A stretch of DNA of 64,000 nt from DATKZM01 sp035527975 (GTDB lineage: Bacteria; Pseudomonadota; Alphaproteobacteria; JAPULJ01): positions 1 to 64,000 of the forward strand of contig DATKZM010000049.1 in assembly GCA_035527975.1 (NCBI GenBank). The letters are read 5' to 3'. Positions 9,194 through 17,263 of the stretch are shown here, in pieces; position 1 is the first letter of the stretch; every line of letters begins with the position of its first letter. The position numbers were made by a program, and so were the translations under genes. The notes under the pieces were generated by a model. That model saw only the letters and a program-made list of their open reading frames with translations, did no database searches and was not told the origin of the DNA.

Positions 9194-10240
9194 TCATGGG
9201 GTGGATCGGACCCCAGTCCCGCCGTCAGCTGGACTGAGTTTGTCCTGCGACGCCGCGAATCGGTCGATCTTGCGCAGGTCGGCGGGCCCCAAGCTCATTG
9301 CGGCGTCAACCCAGGCCGTCGCTATGTCGTTGAGCTCGTCATAGGATACGTCGTCGAATCGCTGGCGCGCCTGATATACACCCAAATGGGCGTTGAACCG
9401 TCGGCCATTCCGACCGATATGTTCGTAAAAGGCGCGCTCGCCTTCACCGCTCGGCGCCAAAATATCCACCACACCCAGTTCGTAAAGTTGTTCGGCCTTA
9501 TAGGTCTTGCCGCTGGTGATCATTCGCTCGGCATCGATAGACCCGATCCGCCTTGCCAGCAGGCTATACGCGCCCATGCCGGGAAACAGATTGAATAAGA
9601 CCTCCGGGAAGCCGAACTTGGCATGCTCTTCTGCAATGATGAGCTTCGATGAAAGCGCGGCTTCAAACCCGCCGCCAAGCGCATGACCCTGAACAATCGA
9701 CACCGTCACCAACGGGCGGTCGAGACCGATGACATTTCGATAGAGGACGTCAATGCAGGCGCGGGCATAGTCCGCAAGGCCGGTCTGATTCCGATCACGA
9801 ACCAAACGACCAATTAATTGAAGGTCGCCGCCAAGATTGAATATCCCGGGGATGTGTGACGCCAGCACCAAATAGCGGATCAAAGTCTCGCGGCTACCAA
9901 CCGTGCTCCCGACAACCTCGCTCGCTTGACTCTGAAGGCGGCGGATGTCGCCAAGCATTTCGCGGGTGAAGCTTGGCCGGCCTCTCGGCGCCATGTAATA
10001 CCAAAGCACCCGTTCTGCTTCGTCGAACACCACATCGAGTTCGCCAAAGTCATCAGCGAATAATCGCGTGTCCGGAGCAGGGGCTGCGGTATCTAACGCA
10101 ATCAATCTAGACACCGGCAATCTAGACACGGGCGCAGTCATGGCGCCCACGACCTCAACGGCAGAATCGGGCTCCCGTTGTGGCTCGTATTCGAACGCGC
10201 TACCGTAGGATGGCTGTGACTCACCAACCTCGTCGACCAT
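9194..10240 (-). CDS. rpfF: RpfF-like DSF synthase (crotonase family)
   Basis: About 348 residues. RpfF enzymes have a crotonase fold with both thioesterase and dehydratase activity on 3-hydroxyacyl-ACP, giving cis-2-unsaturated fatty acid signals. Family signatures are strong: IFNLGGDL, VQGHALGGGFEAALS and GFPEVLFNLFPGMGAYS. The two essential glutamates (E141 and E161 in Xanthomonas RpfF) match E193 and E213, with the same 20-residue spacing. The ATG at 10240 has GAGAGG just upstream; a GTG at 10243 is adjacent. An N-terminal extension of ~60 residues is absent from typical ~290-residue RpfF and contains a small duplication (PVSRLPVSRLI). It is convergent with rpfC. Confidence 0.85.
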   Translation of the reverse strand: MVDEVGESQPSYGSAFEYEPQREPDSAVEVVGAMTAPVSRLPVSRLIALDTAAPAPDTRLFADDFGELDVVFDEAERVLWYYMAPRGRPSFTREMLGDIRRLQSQASEVVGSTVGSRETLIRYLVLASHIPGIFNLGGDLQLIGRLVRDRNQTGLADYARACIDVLYRNVIGLDRPLVTVSIVQGHALGGGFEAALSSKLIIAEEHAKFGFPEVLFNLFPGMGAYSLLARRIGSIDAERMITSGKTYKAEQLYELGVVDILAPSGEGERAFYEHIGRNGRRFNAHLGVYQARQRFDDVSYDELNDIATAWVDAAMSLGPADLRKIDRFAASQDKLSPADGGTGVRSTP

Positions 10241-10795
10241 CACCCCTCTCTTCCCTCACTCCCACTAGTCTTAGGCTTATTTTGTCATAGCCTTTGGATG
10301 CAAGATTGACCATGTGTACCTCAAAATGCAAGGTCTTGTTTATGTTTGCATTGGGATGCTGCAATACATACTACTGATGACTTGCCAACAATGTAGGCAC
10401 CTGTGCGTCTTGACCAGAGCCTTAATCGTCATTGGAGGTTTGCGTACATCCAGGCGAAACCTAAGCGAAACCCCGATTTGGCTCGACCGAGGCAATCTAT
10501 TCCGCTCGTTTCATTGTCCGATGTCTTGACGCCGGATGGGCGCAAATTGCGCTGTCGCCGATGGGGCCGATCGCGGAGGTTCACCACGAGCGAGCCTCAC
10601 AACCCTGGCTTCTTCCATCACGCTCGTGTACGGCCCGCCGGTGGGATGGATTGCCCACTTTCCGCTGAGTGGCCTGGAGTGGTGACAGGTGGTTGCGGGG
10701 CCGTCCGACAGTCCCTATTTTGCACTACACAATGCTGCTGGGAGGATGATACAAGGTCGGCCCGCGAGGTAGGCGATCGCGGGACCGGGTCATAT
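10241..10795. other. Intergenic stretch before the tRNA genes
   Basis: About 555 bp between the rpfF start and the first tRNA-Leu. It should hold the promoter of rpfF (leftward) and that of the tRNA pair (rightward). A plus-strand reading frame of 142 codons covers part of it but runs into the tRNA and has no protein-like composition, so I do not call it. No structured RNA was recognised. Confidence 0.4.
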
Positions 10796-10882
10796 GCGGC
10801 CGTGGCGGAATTGGTAGACGCGCAGCGTTGAGGGCGCTGTGGGGGAAACCCTGTACAGGTTCAAGTCCTGTCGGCCGCACCA
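10796..10882 (+). tRNA. tRNA-Leu (anticodon GAG)
   Basis: Acceptor GCGGCCG pairs with CGGCCGC and is followed by A and an encoded CCA. The D arm reads TGGCGGAATTGGTAGACGC. The anticodon stem CAGCG/CGCTG closes the loop TTGAGGG with GAG at 10830-10832. A long variable arm and the T loop TTCAAGTC follow, as expected for a class II tRNA-Leu. It reads CUC/CUU codons. Confidence 0.95.
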
Positions 10883-10910
10883 CTCACATGCAGCCTGATT
10901 AGGACCGATC

Positions 10911-10998
10911 GCGGCTGTGGCGGAATTGGTAGACGCGCATGGTTCAGGTCCATGTGGGCGATAAGCCCGTGGGGGTTCGAGTCCCTCCAGCCGCACCA
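10911..10998 (+). tRNA. tRNA-Leu (anticodon CAG)
   Basis: Acceptor GCGGCTG pairs with CAGCCGC, then A and an encoded CCA. The anticodon stem CATGG/CCATG closes the loop TTCAGGT, with CAG at 10945-10947. A long variable arm and a TTCGAGTC T loop follow. It reads CUG, the commonest Leu codon in high-GC genomes. It lies 28 bp after the other tRNA-Leu, probably in one transcript. Confidence 0.95.
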
Positions 10999-11417
10999 AT
11001 TACCAGTTAAGGCCGAGCCACGGTGTCGCAGAACGCCCTGTTGCAATCGACCTTGGCCTGCCGATCGTATCGACCTCTCAATCTTCTCAGCGTGCCCCCG
11101 TCCCGGGACTTTCTGAGATCAATTTCGTTTCCGGCATGTGGATCGCCGAGTGATATTCTGCGTCTGCTGCTCGTGTCGAAGACCTATTCGTTCCAATTGT
11201 GTTCTGAGTGCGCCGCATTTGTACTACGTCCGCAGCGGCGGTCCGCCAGCGCAGTTCGCGCCCGTCTCGGCCGCCGGGTGGGTCGGTCGGGTTCCCGCTG
11301 ATTGTTGATATGTGTCAATGTCTCTGGCTTCTCGTCGGGTCATGAAACATAAAGCGTCCGTCGTGAAAGCACACCGACGAAGGCGGGGCTCCAATATCCC
11401 AAAGCGAGGATCCAATC
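10999..11417. other. Intergenic stretch between tRNA-Leu and usp
   Basis: About 420 bp with no supported gene. A plus-strand frame at 11023-11301 has no recognisable protein features and no ribosome-binding site. The stretch probably holds the promoter of the universal stress protein, but no clear -35/-10 pair could be fixed by eye. Confidence 0.35.
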
Positions 11418-12254
11418 ATGACCATCAAGGATATCGTGGTTCACGTTGATGACTCCCGTAATTACGAGGCACGGATCGGGGTCGCGATAGAACTCGCACA
11501 GCGATTTGATGCGCACCTGACCGGCGTATACGTGAAATCGCCAGCCTACTTGCCGGCTTATGTAGCGGCGCAAGTAGGGCCCGATGTCATCGAAATGCAG
11601 GCAAGGGCGTCCAGCGAAGCGGCGGCAAGCGCTTCGGCGGGATTTGAAGAAGCGACTAAGAAGGCAGGGCTATCTGCCGAGATGCGCGTTGGCGAGGGGC
11701 CCCTCGACGAAGTGGTGTCGCTGCACGCTCGTTATGGCGATCTGTGTATTGTCGGGCAGACGGATCCAGACGGTGATGCGCCGGCAGACGATGTCGATGT
11801 GCCGGGCCATGTGGTCCTGTATTCAGGGCGTCCGGTTTTCATCGTGCCGTACGCCGGCCGCTTCAACGACGTCGGCAAGCGAGTTCTGGTGGCCTGGAAC
11901 GGCAGTCGTGAGGCGGCGCGGGCGGTCAACGACGCCATGCCATTTTTAAAGAATGCGGCGCAGGTCACAGTACTGGCAGTGAACCCTTCGGACACGCGCG
12001 ATCCGCTGGGCGATTTGCCTGGTGCCGATATTTCGCTGCATTTCGCCCGGCACGGCGTGAAAGTTGAAGCTGCCCAGATCATCGCGGATGACATCCAGGT
12101 TGGTGACATGCTGCTGTCTCGGATCAGCGACGGCGGATATGATATGGTTGTTATGGGCGCATACGGCCGCTCCCGGATCCGTGAATTGGTGATGGGCGGT
12201 GCGAGCCGGCATATCATGCACCATATGACAGTGCCGATCTTCATGGCCCATTGA
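11418..12254 (+). CDS. Tandem-domain universal stress protein
   Basis: The protein has 278 residues made of two UspA folds. The first (residues 1-140) starts with TIKDIVVHVDDS. The second (about 150-278) starts with KRVLVAWNGSREAARAV and ends with the nucleotide-binding signature GAYGRSRIRELVMGGASR. The first copy lacks a clear GxxGxxR loop, so only the second half probably binds ATP. Tandem Usp proteins of this size are common in alphaproteobacteria and act in the cytoplasm in stress responses. It stands alone; the following TPR gene starts 200 bp later. Confidence 0.9.
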   Translation: MTIKDIVVHVDDSRNYEARIGVAIELAQRFDAHLTGVYVKSPAYLPAYVAAQVGPDVIEMQARASSEAAASASAGFEEATKKAGLSAEMRVGEGPLDEVVSLHARYGDLCIVGQTDPDGDAPADDVDVPGHVVLYSGRPVFIVPYAGRFNDVGKRVLVAWNGSREAARAVNDAMPFLKNAAQVTVLAVNPSDTRDPLGDLPGADISLHFARHGVKVEAAQIIADDIQVGDMLLSRISDGGYDMVVMGAYGRSRIRELVMGGASRHIMHHMTVPIFMAH

Positions 12255-12455
12255 GCGGATCGGCCGCGACGGCGCGCGTCTTACTGGTTGGCCATCCGAA
12301 GCTTGCCAGCGGTCCTTGGGCGGGTCTTGGTTGACGTGTCACTGGGCACTCACGTCAAGTTGTCCGGCGAAGTCTTCATTATGCCGGATTTCGAACCTAG
12401 GTATCTGGTGCGGCAAAGGCCTGGCCGTGGCACGAATTGCAGGAGGATCGTCGAC

Positions 12456-12935
12456 ATGCGGCAGTTCTTGAACTCGGTTGCGATCGGATTGCTTTTGCTC
12501 GGACTTGCATTCGGTGCCAGCAGTGCGATGGCAATGGGCAGCGGCAGCGGGAATGCGCCCGTCAAACAGAAGTCGACCTATGCCATGGCGGTAGAGAAGG
12601 TGAAGGCCCGTAACTATGCCTCTGCGATTCCGATGTTGAGGGATGTTGTTTCGAAGGAACCGAGCAACGCCGACGCCCTCAATTATCTGGGCTTCAGCTA
12701 TCGGGAGACCGGTGATCTCAAAAACGCCATGACCTATTACCGACGGGCGCTGGCCGTCGACCCCAATCACAAGGGCGCTAATGAATATTTGGGCGAGCTC
12801 TATGTGCGCATGGGCGATTTGCCGAAGGCCGAAGCCCAGCTCGCCAAGCTCGACCGGTTGTGCAGCTTCGGCTGCGCGGAATATGAAGAGCTAAAGCGCA
12901 AGGTCGCAACGCTCAAGCGACGTCGCGGCAGCTGA
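12456..12935 (+). CDS. Secreted TPR-repeat protein
   Basis: About 159 residues. The ATG at 12456 is chosen because AGGAGG lies 10 bp before it and a clean signal peptide follows (MRQFLNSVAIGLLLLGLAFG, cut near AMA). The longer frame to 12288 has no such signals. The mature part holds two or three TPR units (NADALNYLGFSYRETGDL and HKGANEYLGELYVRMGDL), so it likely binds proteins in the periplasm. It converges with the cyclase gene 32 bp later. No partner is known. Confidence 0.8.
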   Translation: MRQFLNSVAIGLLLLGLAFGASSAMAMGSGSGNAPVKQKSTYAMAVEKVKARNYASAIPMLRDVVSKEPSNADALNYLGFSYRETGDLKNAMTYYRRALAVDPNHKGANEYLGELYVRMGDLPKAEAQLAKLDRLCSFGCAEYEELKRKVATLKRRRGS

Positions 12936-12967
12936 GTCGCCCGCGGGCTGCCGGCGAGCGATTTCAG

Positions 12968-14683
12968 CTAGCGGCCGGCTTGCTGCTGATTCAGCCGCCG
13001 TTCGGCGCGAACGCCTGTTACCGGTAGAAGTTCTGTCCATTCCGCCACACGGATCGACAACGCCTGCTGCCGGCCGCGAATTGCGATCTCCTCAAGAGGC
13101 AGGTTGCTCAGGTCGATCTCCGCATAGTCCGCCACGCGTTGCGAGACGACGAGCTGGGAATTGTAGGTCTTGGTTAGTGTCTCCAGCCGGCTTGCCGTGT
13201 TCACCGTATCGCCAACCGCTGTCAGATTGACGGCTTGGCCATACCCCATCTCGCCGACGATCGCCGGGCCGGCATGGATTCCGATACCGATGCGCAGCGG
13301 TGCATCCAATTCGTTCTTCAGCGCCCGATTGAGCTCTTCCAGCTTCTCGCCCATGGCGCGAGCCGCCGCCAACGCCTGGCGACATCCCGTGCGTCGGTCG
13401 GTCCCCACGCCAAAAAGTGCCATCACCCCGTCACCGATGAACTTGTCGAGGTGGCCGCCAACATCCTCCACCGCCTCGCCCATGGCGCTGAAATAGCGGT
13501 TGAGCATAAAGACCACATCGAAAGGCAGCTTTTTCTCCGACAGCTCTGTGAATGCCCGCAAATCGGCGAAAAGAACGGCGATTTCCTCCTCGCGGCCTTC
13601 CAGATAGCCGGGCCTTTCATACGCATCGCGAGCGGTTGCGGTCGGCGCCAAGAGTGGGGTCACCTCGATCCGCCCGGCATTTGGTCGCAATTGGCATGCA
13701 AGGCGTACATTGGGCGCAGCTCCCACCCGTGACAGGACTTTCCGCTCGTCTTCTTTGGCCTCCGGCAGGGGCGCCTCGTGCCTGCCAATGCGAATGCGGC
13801 ATGTCGAGCACCGCCCGCGCCCCCCACATACCGAGGCGTGGGGAACGCCGCCAATACGGCTGGCTTCCAGCACCGTGTGGCCTTTGGCCACATCGACGAT
13901 TTGTGCGCCCGGATAGACGATGCGAACGAGCCCCCGGCGTCGAAGCACCAATGAACGCGCTGCGCGCGCGACGAACACCACAGCCAGCATTCCCGCCATC
14001 AGCGTCCAGGCGAAACCGAGTAGCCGGTTGTAGAAGACCAGCGCCCGATCGTTCGGAAGGCCAATCGCCGTGAGTATCTCTTTCAGTTTGCCTGGCGCAC
14101 GCAACAGGACATCCAGCTCCGCGGCAGCATGCCAGAAACCGAAGATAGCAAATGTCGGTATCAGCAACGCCGCCGCAAAGAGCCACATCTGTGCCGCCGG
14201 ATACCATTTTTTCAGCCGCAGCCAGAAATGCAGGCCGATGCAACCATGGACCCAGGCCAAGGCCAAAAGGACGATCTGCTGCACACCGAGCCAGGGTGAG
14301 AACTGTGTAAAGGTGAGCAGCGTGTAGAAGTACCCAGTGTCGATGCCGAAAAGCTCGTTGACGACGCGCGTGCCGATAATGTGCTGGGCGAGCATCGGCG
14401 GGATCGACAGGCCAAGGAGAAGCTGGGTTAGCTCCCAGCGATGCATGCGTAAGCTGCGCCGCGCATAGAGGGCCCACAAGGTGAGTATGACATGCATCGA
14501 AAGCGCACCGTAGAGCGCTATTGTGCCGACCGGATTGCGCCAGATTGCGAGAAATACAGCGCGCCCGCCCTCCATGACTGAGATCGAAACCAAACCCAGC
14601 GTATGATTGACGAGATGGCTCGCGACATACGCGAACAGGACGACGCCGCTCCACAATCGCATCCCACGGATCGAATCGTTCAT
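12968..14683 (-). CDS. Membrane adenylate cyclase with cytochrome-like and 2Fe-2S ferredoxin domains
   Basis: About 571 residues with the ATG at 14683. The first ~250 residues are membrane helices with several histidines (HLVNH, MHVIL, LAQHIIG, WVHGCIGLH), resembling a succinate-dehydrogenase-type cytochrome b anchor that may bind haem. A plant-type ferredoxin domain follows, with C286, C292, C295 (SVCGGRGRCSTC) and C330. The C-terminal class III cyclase domain starts at FADLRAFTE and contains DKFIGDGVMALFG. Such proteins make cAMP and could couple it to redox state of the membrane or cytoplasm; that link is inference. It is divergent from the following hydrolase gene. Confidence 0.8.
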   Translation of the reverse strand: MNDSIRGMRLWSGVVLFAYVASHLVNHTLGLVSISVMEGGRAVFLAIWRNPVGTIALYGALSMHVILTLWALYARRSLRMHRWELTQLLLGLSIPPMLAQHIIGTRVVNELFGIDTGYFYTLLTFTQFSPWLGVQQIVLLALAWVHGCIGLHFWLRLKKWYPAAQMWLFAAALLIPTFAIFGFWHAAAELDVLLRAPGKLKEILTAIGLPNDRALVFYNRLLGFAWTLMAGMLAVVFVARAARSLVLRRRGLVRIVYPGAQIVDVAKGHTVLEASRIGGVPHASVCGGRGRCSTCRIRIGRHEAPLPEAKEDERKVLSRVGAAPNVRLACQLRPNAGRIEVTPLLAPTATARDAYERPGYLEGREEEIAVLFADLRAFTELSEKKLPFDVVFMLNRYFSAMGEAVEDVGGHLDKFIGDGVMALFGVGTDRRTGCRQALAAARAMGEKLEELNRALKNELDAPLRIGIGIHAGPAIVGEMGYGQAVNLTAVGDTVNTASRLETLTKTYNSQLVVSQRVADYAEIDLSNLPLEEIAIRGRQQALSIRVAEWTELLPVTGVRAERRLNQQQAGR

Positions 14684-14805
14684 GCGCGCTGCGGACCTGC
14701 GGATTGAGCGTGGGGCGAGGCCGGGCGGCCGAAGATTTCGCGCCACATTACTGTAAGGTCGTAGGGTCCGCCAGCGAGGCGGGGAGGGTCGTCGTTACTG
14801 ATACG

Positions 14806-15627
14806 ATGGTGCAGCTCCTTATCAGCGTTGTCGGCGCTTACGCGCTCATTGCAGGGCTGATATTCGCGCTGCAGCGCAGGCTGATCTATCTGCCCGACCG
14901 AACCCGGTCTTCGCCGGCGAGCGCTGGCGTTCCGGAGATGACGTCGGTTGCATACGAAACGGCCGATGGGCTTCGGCTCACGAGTTGGCTGGCCGCGCCG
15001 CCGGCGCCCCATGGGCCGCTTCTGGTCTACTTTCATGGCAATGCCGGAAATATCGCCCACCGGGCCGAGAAAGTGAGGCCCTTTTTGGAAGCCGGCTTTG
15101 GCGTGCTGCTGGCCAGCTATCGCGGGTATGGCGGCAATCCGGGGCGTCCCAGCGAGACCGGGTTGCTGATCGATGGGCGGGCCGCGCTCGACCACGTCGC
15201 CGAGGCTGGCATCGCGCGGCATCGCACGATCTTGTATGGCGAATCGCTGGGCAGCGGCGTTGCGGTTGCGCTTGCAGCCGAGCGGCAGTTGGGAGCGCTG
15301 GTGCTTGAGGCGCCATTCACCTCGATCGTCGATGTCGCGGCGTCGGCATATCCGTGGTTGCCGGTTCGCCTCGCCATGATCGACCGGTTTAATTCGCTCG
15401 CCCGCATCAAATCGGTCCGCGCCCCCAAGCTGATCCTCCACGGCGAACTCGATCGCACGGTGCCGGTTCGCTTGGGGCGGCGATTGCTCGATCACGCCGA
15501 GGAACCGAAGCAGGGAAAATTCTTCGCTATTGGCGGCCACACCGATCTGCACGACCATGGCGCGGTCGCGGACATTCTGCTGTTTCTGGAGGATGCCGGC
15601 TTGGGCGGCCTGGCCGACCGCAATTAA
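14806..15627 (+). CDS. Membrane-anchored alpha/beta hydrolase
   Basis: About 273 residues. The ATG at 14806 begins an N-terminal membrane anchor (MVQLLISVVGAYALIAGLIF) followed by LQRRLIYLPD, typical of the bacterial homologues of ABHD13/BEM46. The catalytic elements are YFHGNAGN (oxyanion), GESLGSG (Ser nucleophile), HGELDRTVP (Asp) and GGHTDLHDHG (His). The substrate is unknown. The stop codon TAA at 15625-15627 is the first three bases of a 268-bp palindromic element, so the last residues may have been altered by its insertion. Confidence 0.85.
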   Translation: MVQLLISVVGAYALIAGLIFALQRRLIYLPDRTRSSPASAGVPEMTSVAYETADGLRLTSWLAAPPAPHGPLLVYFHGNAGNIAHRAEKVRPFLEAGFGVLLASYRGYGGNPGRPSETGLLIDGRAALDHVAEAGIARHRTILYGESLGSGVAVALAAERQLGALVLEAPFTSIVDVAASAYPWLPVRLAMIDRFNSLARIKSVRAPKLILHGELDRTVPVRLGRRLLDHAEEPKQGKFFAIGGHTDLHDHGAVADILLFLEDAGLGGLADRN

Positions 15628-15892
15628 TACCAAGTCTGAGTGATACTGAGCCATTTGATGGCGGCGGATTGGCCCTCAGGTTAGGCACGCGGCGCGGCGC
15701 GATGCAGCGCATCGGGCAAGCCGCGTAACGCGGCCGGAGGGCCAATCCGCCCCACCGAAGGCCGCCAAGATTTTGTCCGCCGGCGTCGTTGCGTGCCGCT
15801 TGTGGTGCGCCGCACCACGGCGCAACCCGCGCCTAGCCGGCGGACAAAATCTTGGCGGTCAAATGGCTCAATATCACTGAGATTTGGTATTA
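15625..15892. repeat. 268-bp nested palindromic element (MITE-like)
   Basis: Terminal inverted repeats of 34 bp (15625-15658 and 15859-15892) begin TAATACCAA and differ at only three positions. Inside lie further inverted pairs: GGCGGATTGGCCCTC with its complement, and a 25-bp pair around AAGATTTTGTCCGCCGGC near 15770 and 15838. The single strand could fold into a long branched hairpin. It has no coding capacity, and looks like a non-autonomous mobile element or an extragenic palindromic unit. No second copy is in this window. Confidence 0.8.
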
Positions 15893-16068
15893 GAAGGATG
15901 CGGGACCGCCCTCGGCTGGGGGTTGGTTGCCGCGCCGGCCATGTGAATGGTTGCCAAGCACCCTGCGTCCATGAGATTTGGGCGTCTATGACAATTGGGC
16001 GTCTGTGAGATCGGGCGTTCCCCAGTGGGCAAGAACCCCCGCAGGAGCGACCAGGCACTATTCCAGCC

Positions 16069-17211
16069 ATGAGCGATAGCAAGAAAACCGACCGGCCGAA
16101 CGACCCCTGGCTTCTTACGCCCGGACCGCTCACCACCTCGGCGGGCGTGAAGCAGGCGATGCTGCGCGATTGGGGCTCGCGCGATCCGGCCTTTATCGCC
16201 ATGACCGCGCGGGTGCGCGAGCGCCTGGTGGCGCTTGCGGGCGGGCAGGGGAGCCATGTCTGCGTGCCGCTCCAGGGCAGCGGCACCTTCGTCGTCGAAG
16301 CCGGTCTCGGCACGCTGATACCGCGGGGCGGCAAGGCTCTGGTTCTCGTGAACGGCGCGTATGGCGCGCGGATTGCCAAGATCCTCACGGTGATCGGCCG
16401 CGCTCACGAGGTCTACGAGACGCCGGAGGACACACCGCCCGATCCCGACGAGGTGGCGCGCCGGCTCGGCGCCGACCCGGCGATCGGCCATGTCGTGCTC
16501 GTCCATTGCGAGACCACCAGCGGTATCCTGAACCCGGTCGAGGCGATCGCGGGCGTGGTGGCGGCGGCCGGCCGGGCGCTGATCCTCGATGCGATGAGCG
16601 CCTTCGGCGCGCTGCCGCTTGATCTTGCACAAACGCCCGTCCAGGCCGTCCTCGCCTCGGCCAACAAGTGCCTTGAGGGCGTGCCCGGCATCGGCTTTGC
16701 GCTCATCCGAGCCGCGGCGCTGGACGCCGCCGCCGGCAACGCACCCTCGCTCAGCCTCGATCTCCACGACCAGTGGCGGGGGCTGGAGGCGAACGGCCAG
16801 TGGCGCTTCACCCCGCCGACCCATGTCCTCGCCGCGCTCGACCAGGCGCTGAATGAGCACGCAGCGGAAGGCGGCGTGGCGGGCCGCGGCGCGCGCTATG
16901 CGCAGAACTGTAAGATCCTGGTCGAGGGTTTGCAGGCACTTGGCCTGGAACTCTATCTGCCGCAAGCGTTGCAGGCCCCCATCATCGTCACGGCGCACGC
17001 CCCCGCCGATCCGGCCTTCGACTTCAAGGCCTTCTACGAGGCGGTCGCCGAGGCGGGCTATCTCATCTATCCCGGCAAGCTGACCCGGGCCGAGACTTTC
17101 AGGGTCGGCTGTATCGGCCGGCTGGGCGAGGCTGAGATGCGCGGCGCCACTGCCGCCATCGGCGCGGCACTGGATGGCCTCGGCGTCAAGGATCGCGGGC
17201 CCCGAAGCTAA
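16069..17211 (+). CDS. phnW: 2-aminoethylphosphonate--pyruvate transaminase
   Basis: The protein has 380 residues, a class V PLP aminotransferase. PhnW signatures are near the N-terminus (LLTPGPLTTSAGVKQAMLRD, then DWGSRD), followed by QGSGTF, NGAYGARI, D174 in LILDAMSAFG and the PLP lysine K200 in SANKCLEG. PhnW is reversible. With Ppd and PepM encoded nearby, it should aminate phosphonoacetaldehyde to AEP, the last step of synthesis. No phosphonatase (PhnX) or C-P lyase gene is in the window, which favours the biosynthetic direction. It stands alone on the plus strand, convergent with a methyltransferase gene. Confidence 0.9.
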   Translation: MSDSKKTDRPNDPWLLTPGPLTTSAGVKQAMLRDWGSRDPAFIAMTARVRERLVALAGGQGSHVCVPLQGSGTFVVEAGLGTLIPRGGKALVLVNGAYGARIAKILTVIGRAHEVYETPEDTPPDPDEVARRLGADPAIGHVVLVHCETTSGILNPVEAIAGVVAAAGRALILDAMSAFGALPLDLAQTPVQAVLASANKCLEGVPGIGFALIRAAALDAAAGNAPSLSLDLHDQWRGLEANGQWRFTPPTHVLAALDQALNEHAAEGGVAGRGARYAQNCKILVEGLQALGLELYLPQALQAPIIVTAHAPADPAFDFKAFYEAVAEAGYLIYPGKLTRAETFRVGCIGRLGEAEMRGATAAIGAALDGLGVKDRGPRS

Positions 17212-17263
17212 GGCGCACCGCCCCGTCGATGACCCTCTAGGCCGGGCTTGCCGGGCGGGGCGT

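Noticed and set aside
10403..10831. Plus-strand open frame of 142 codons before the tRNA pair
   Set aside because: Runs into tRNA-Leu and has no ribosome-binding site or domain.
16069..17211. HpnO (aminobacteriohopanetriol aminotransferase)
   Set aside because: HpnO belongs to a different aminotransferase class; this protein has class V PhnW signatures.
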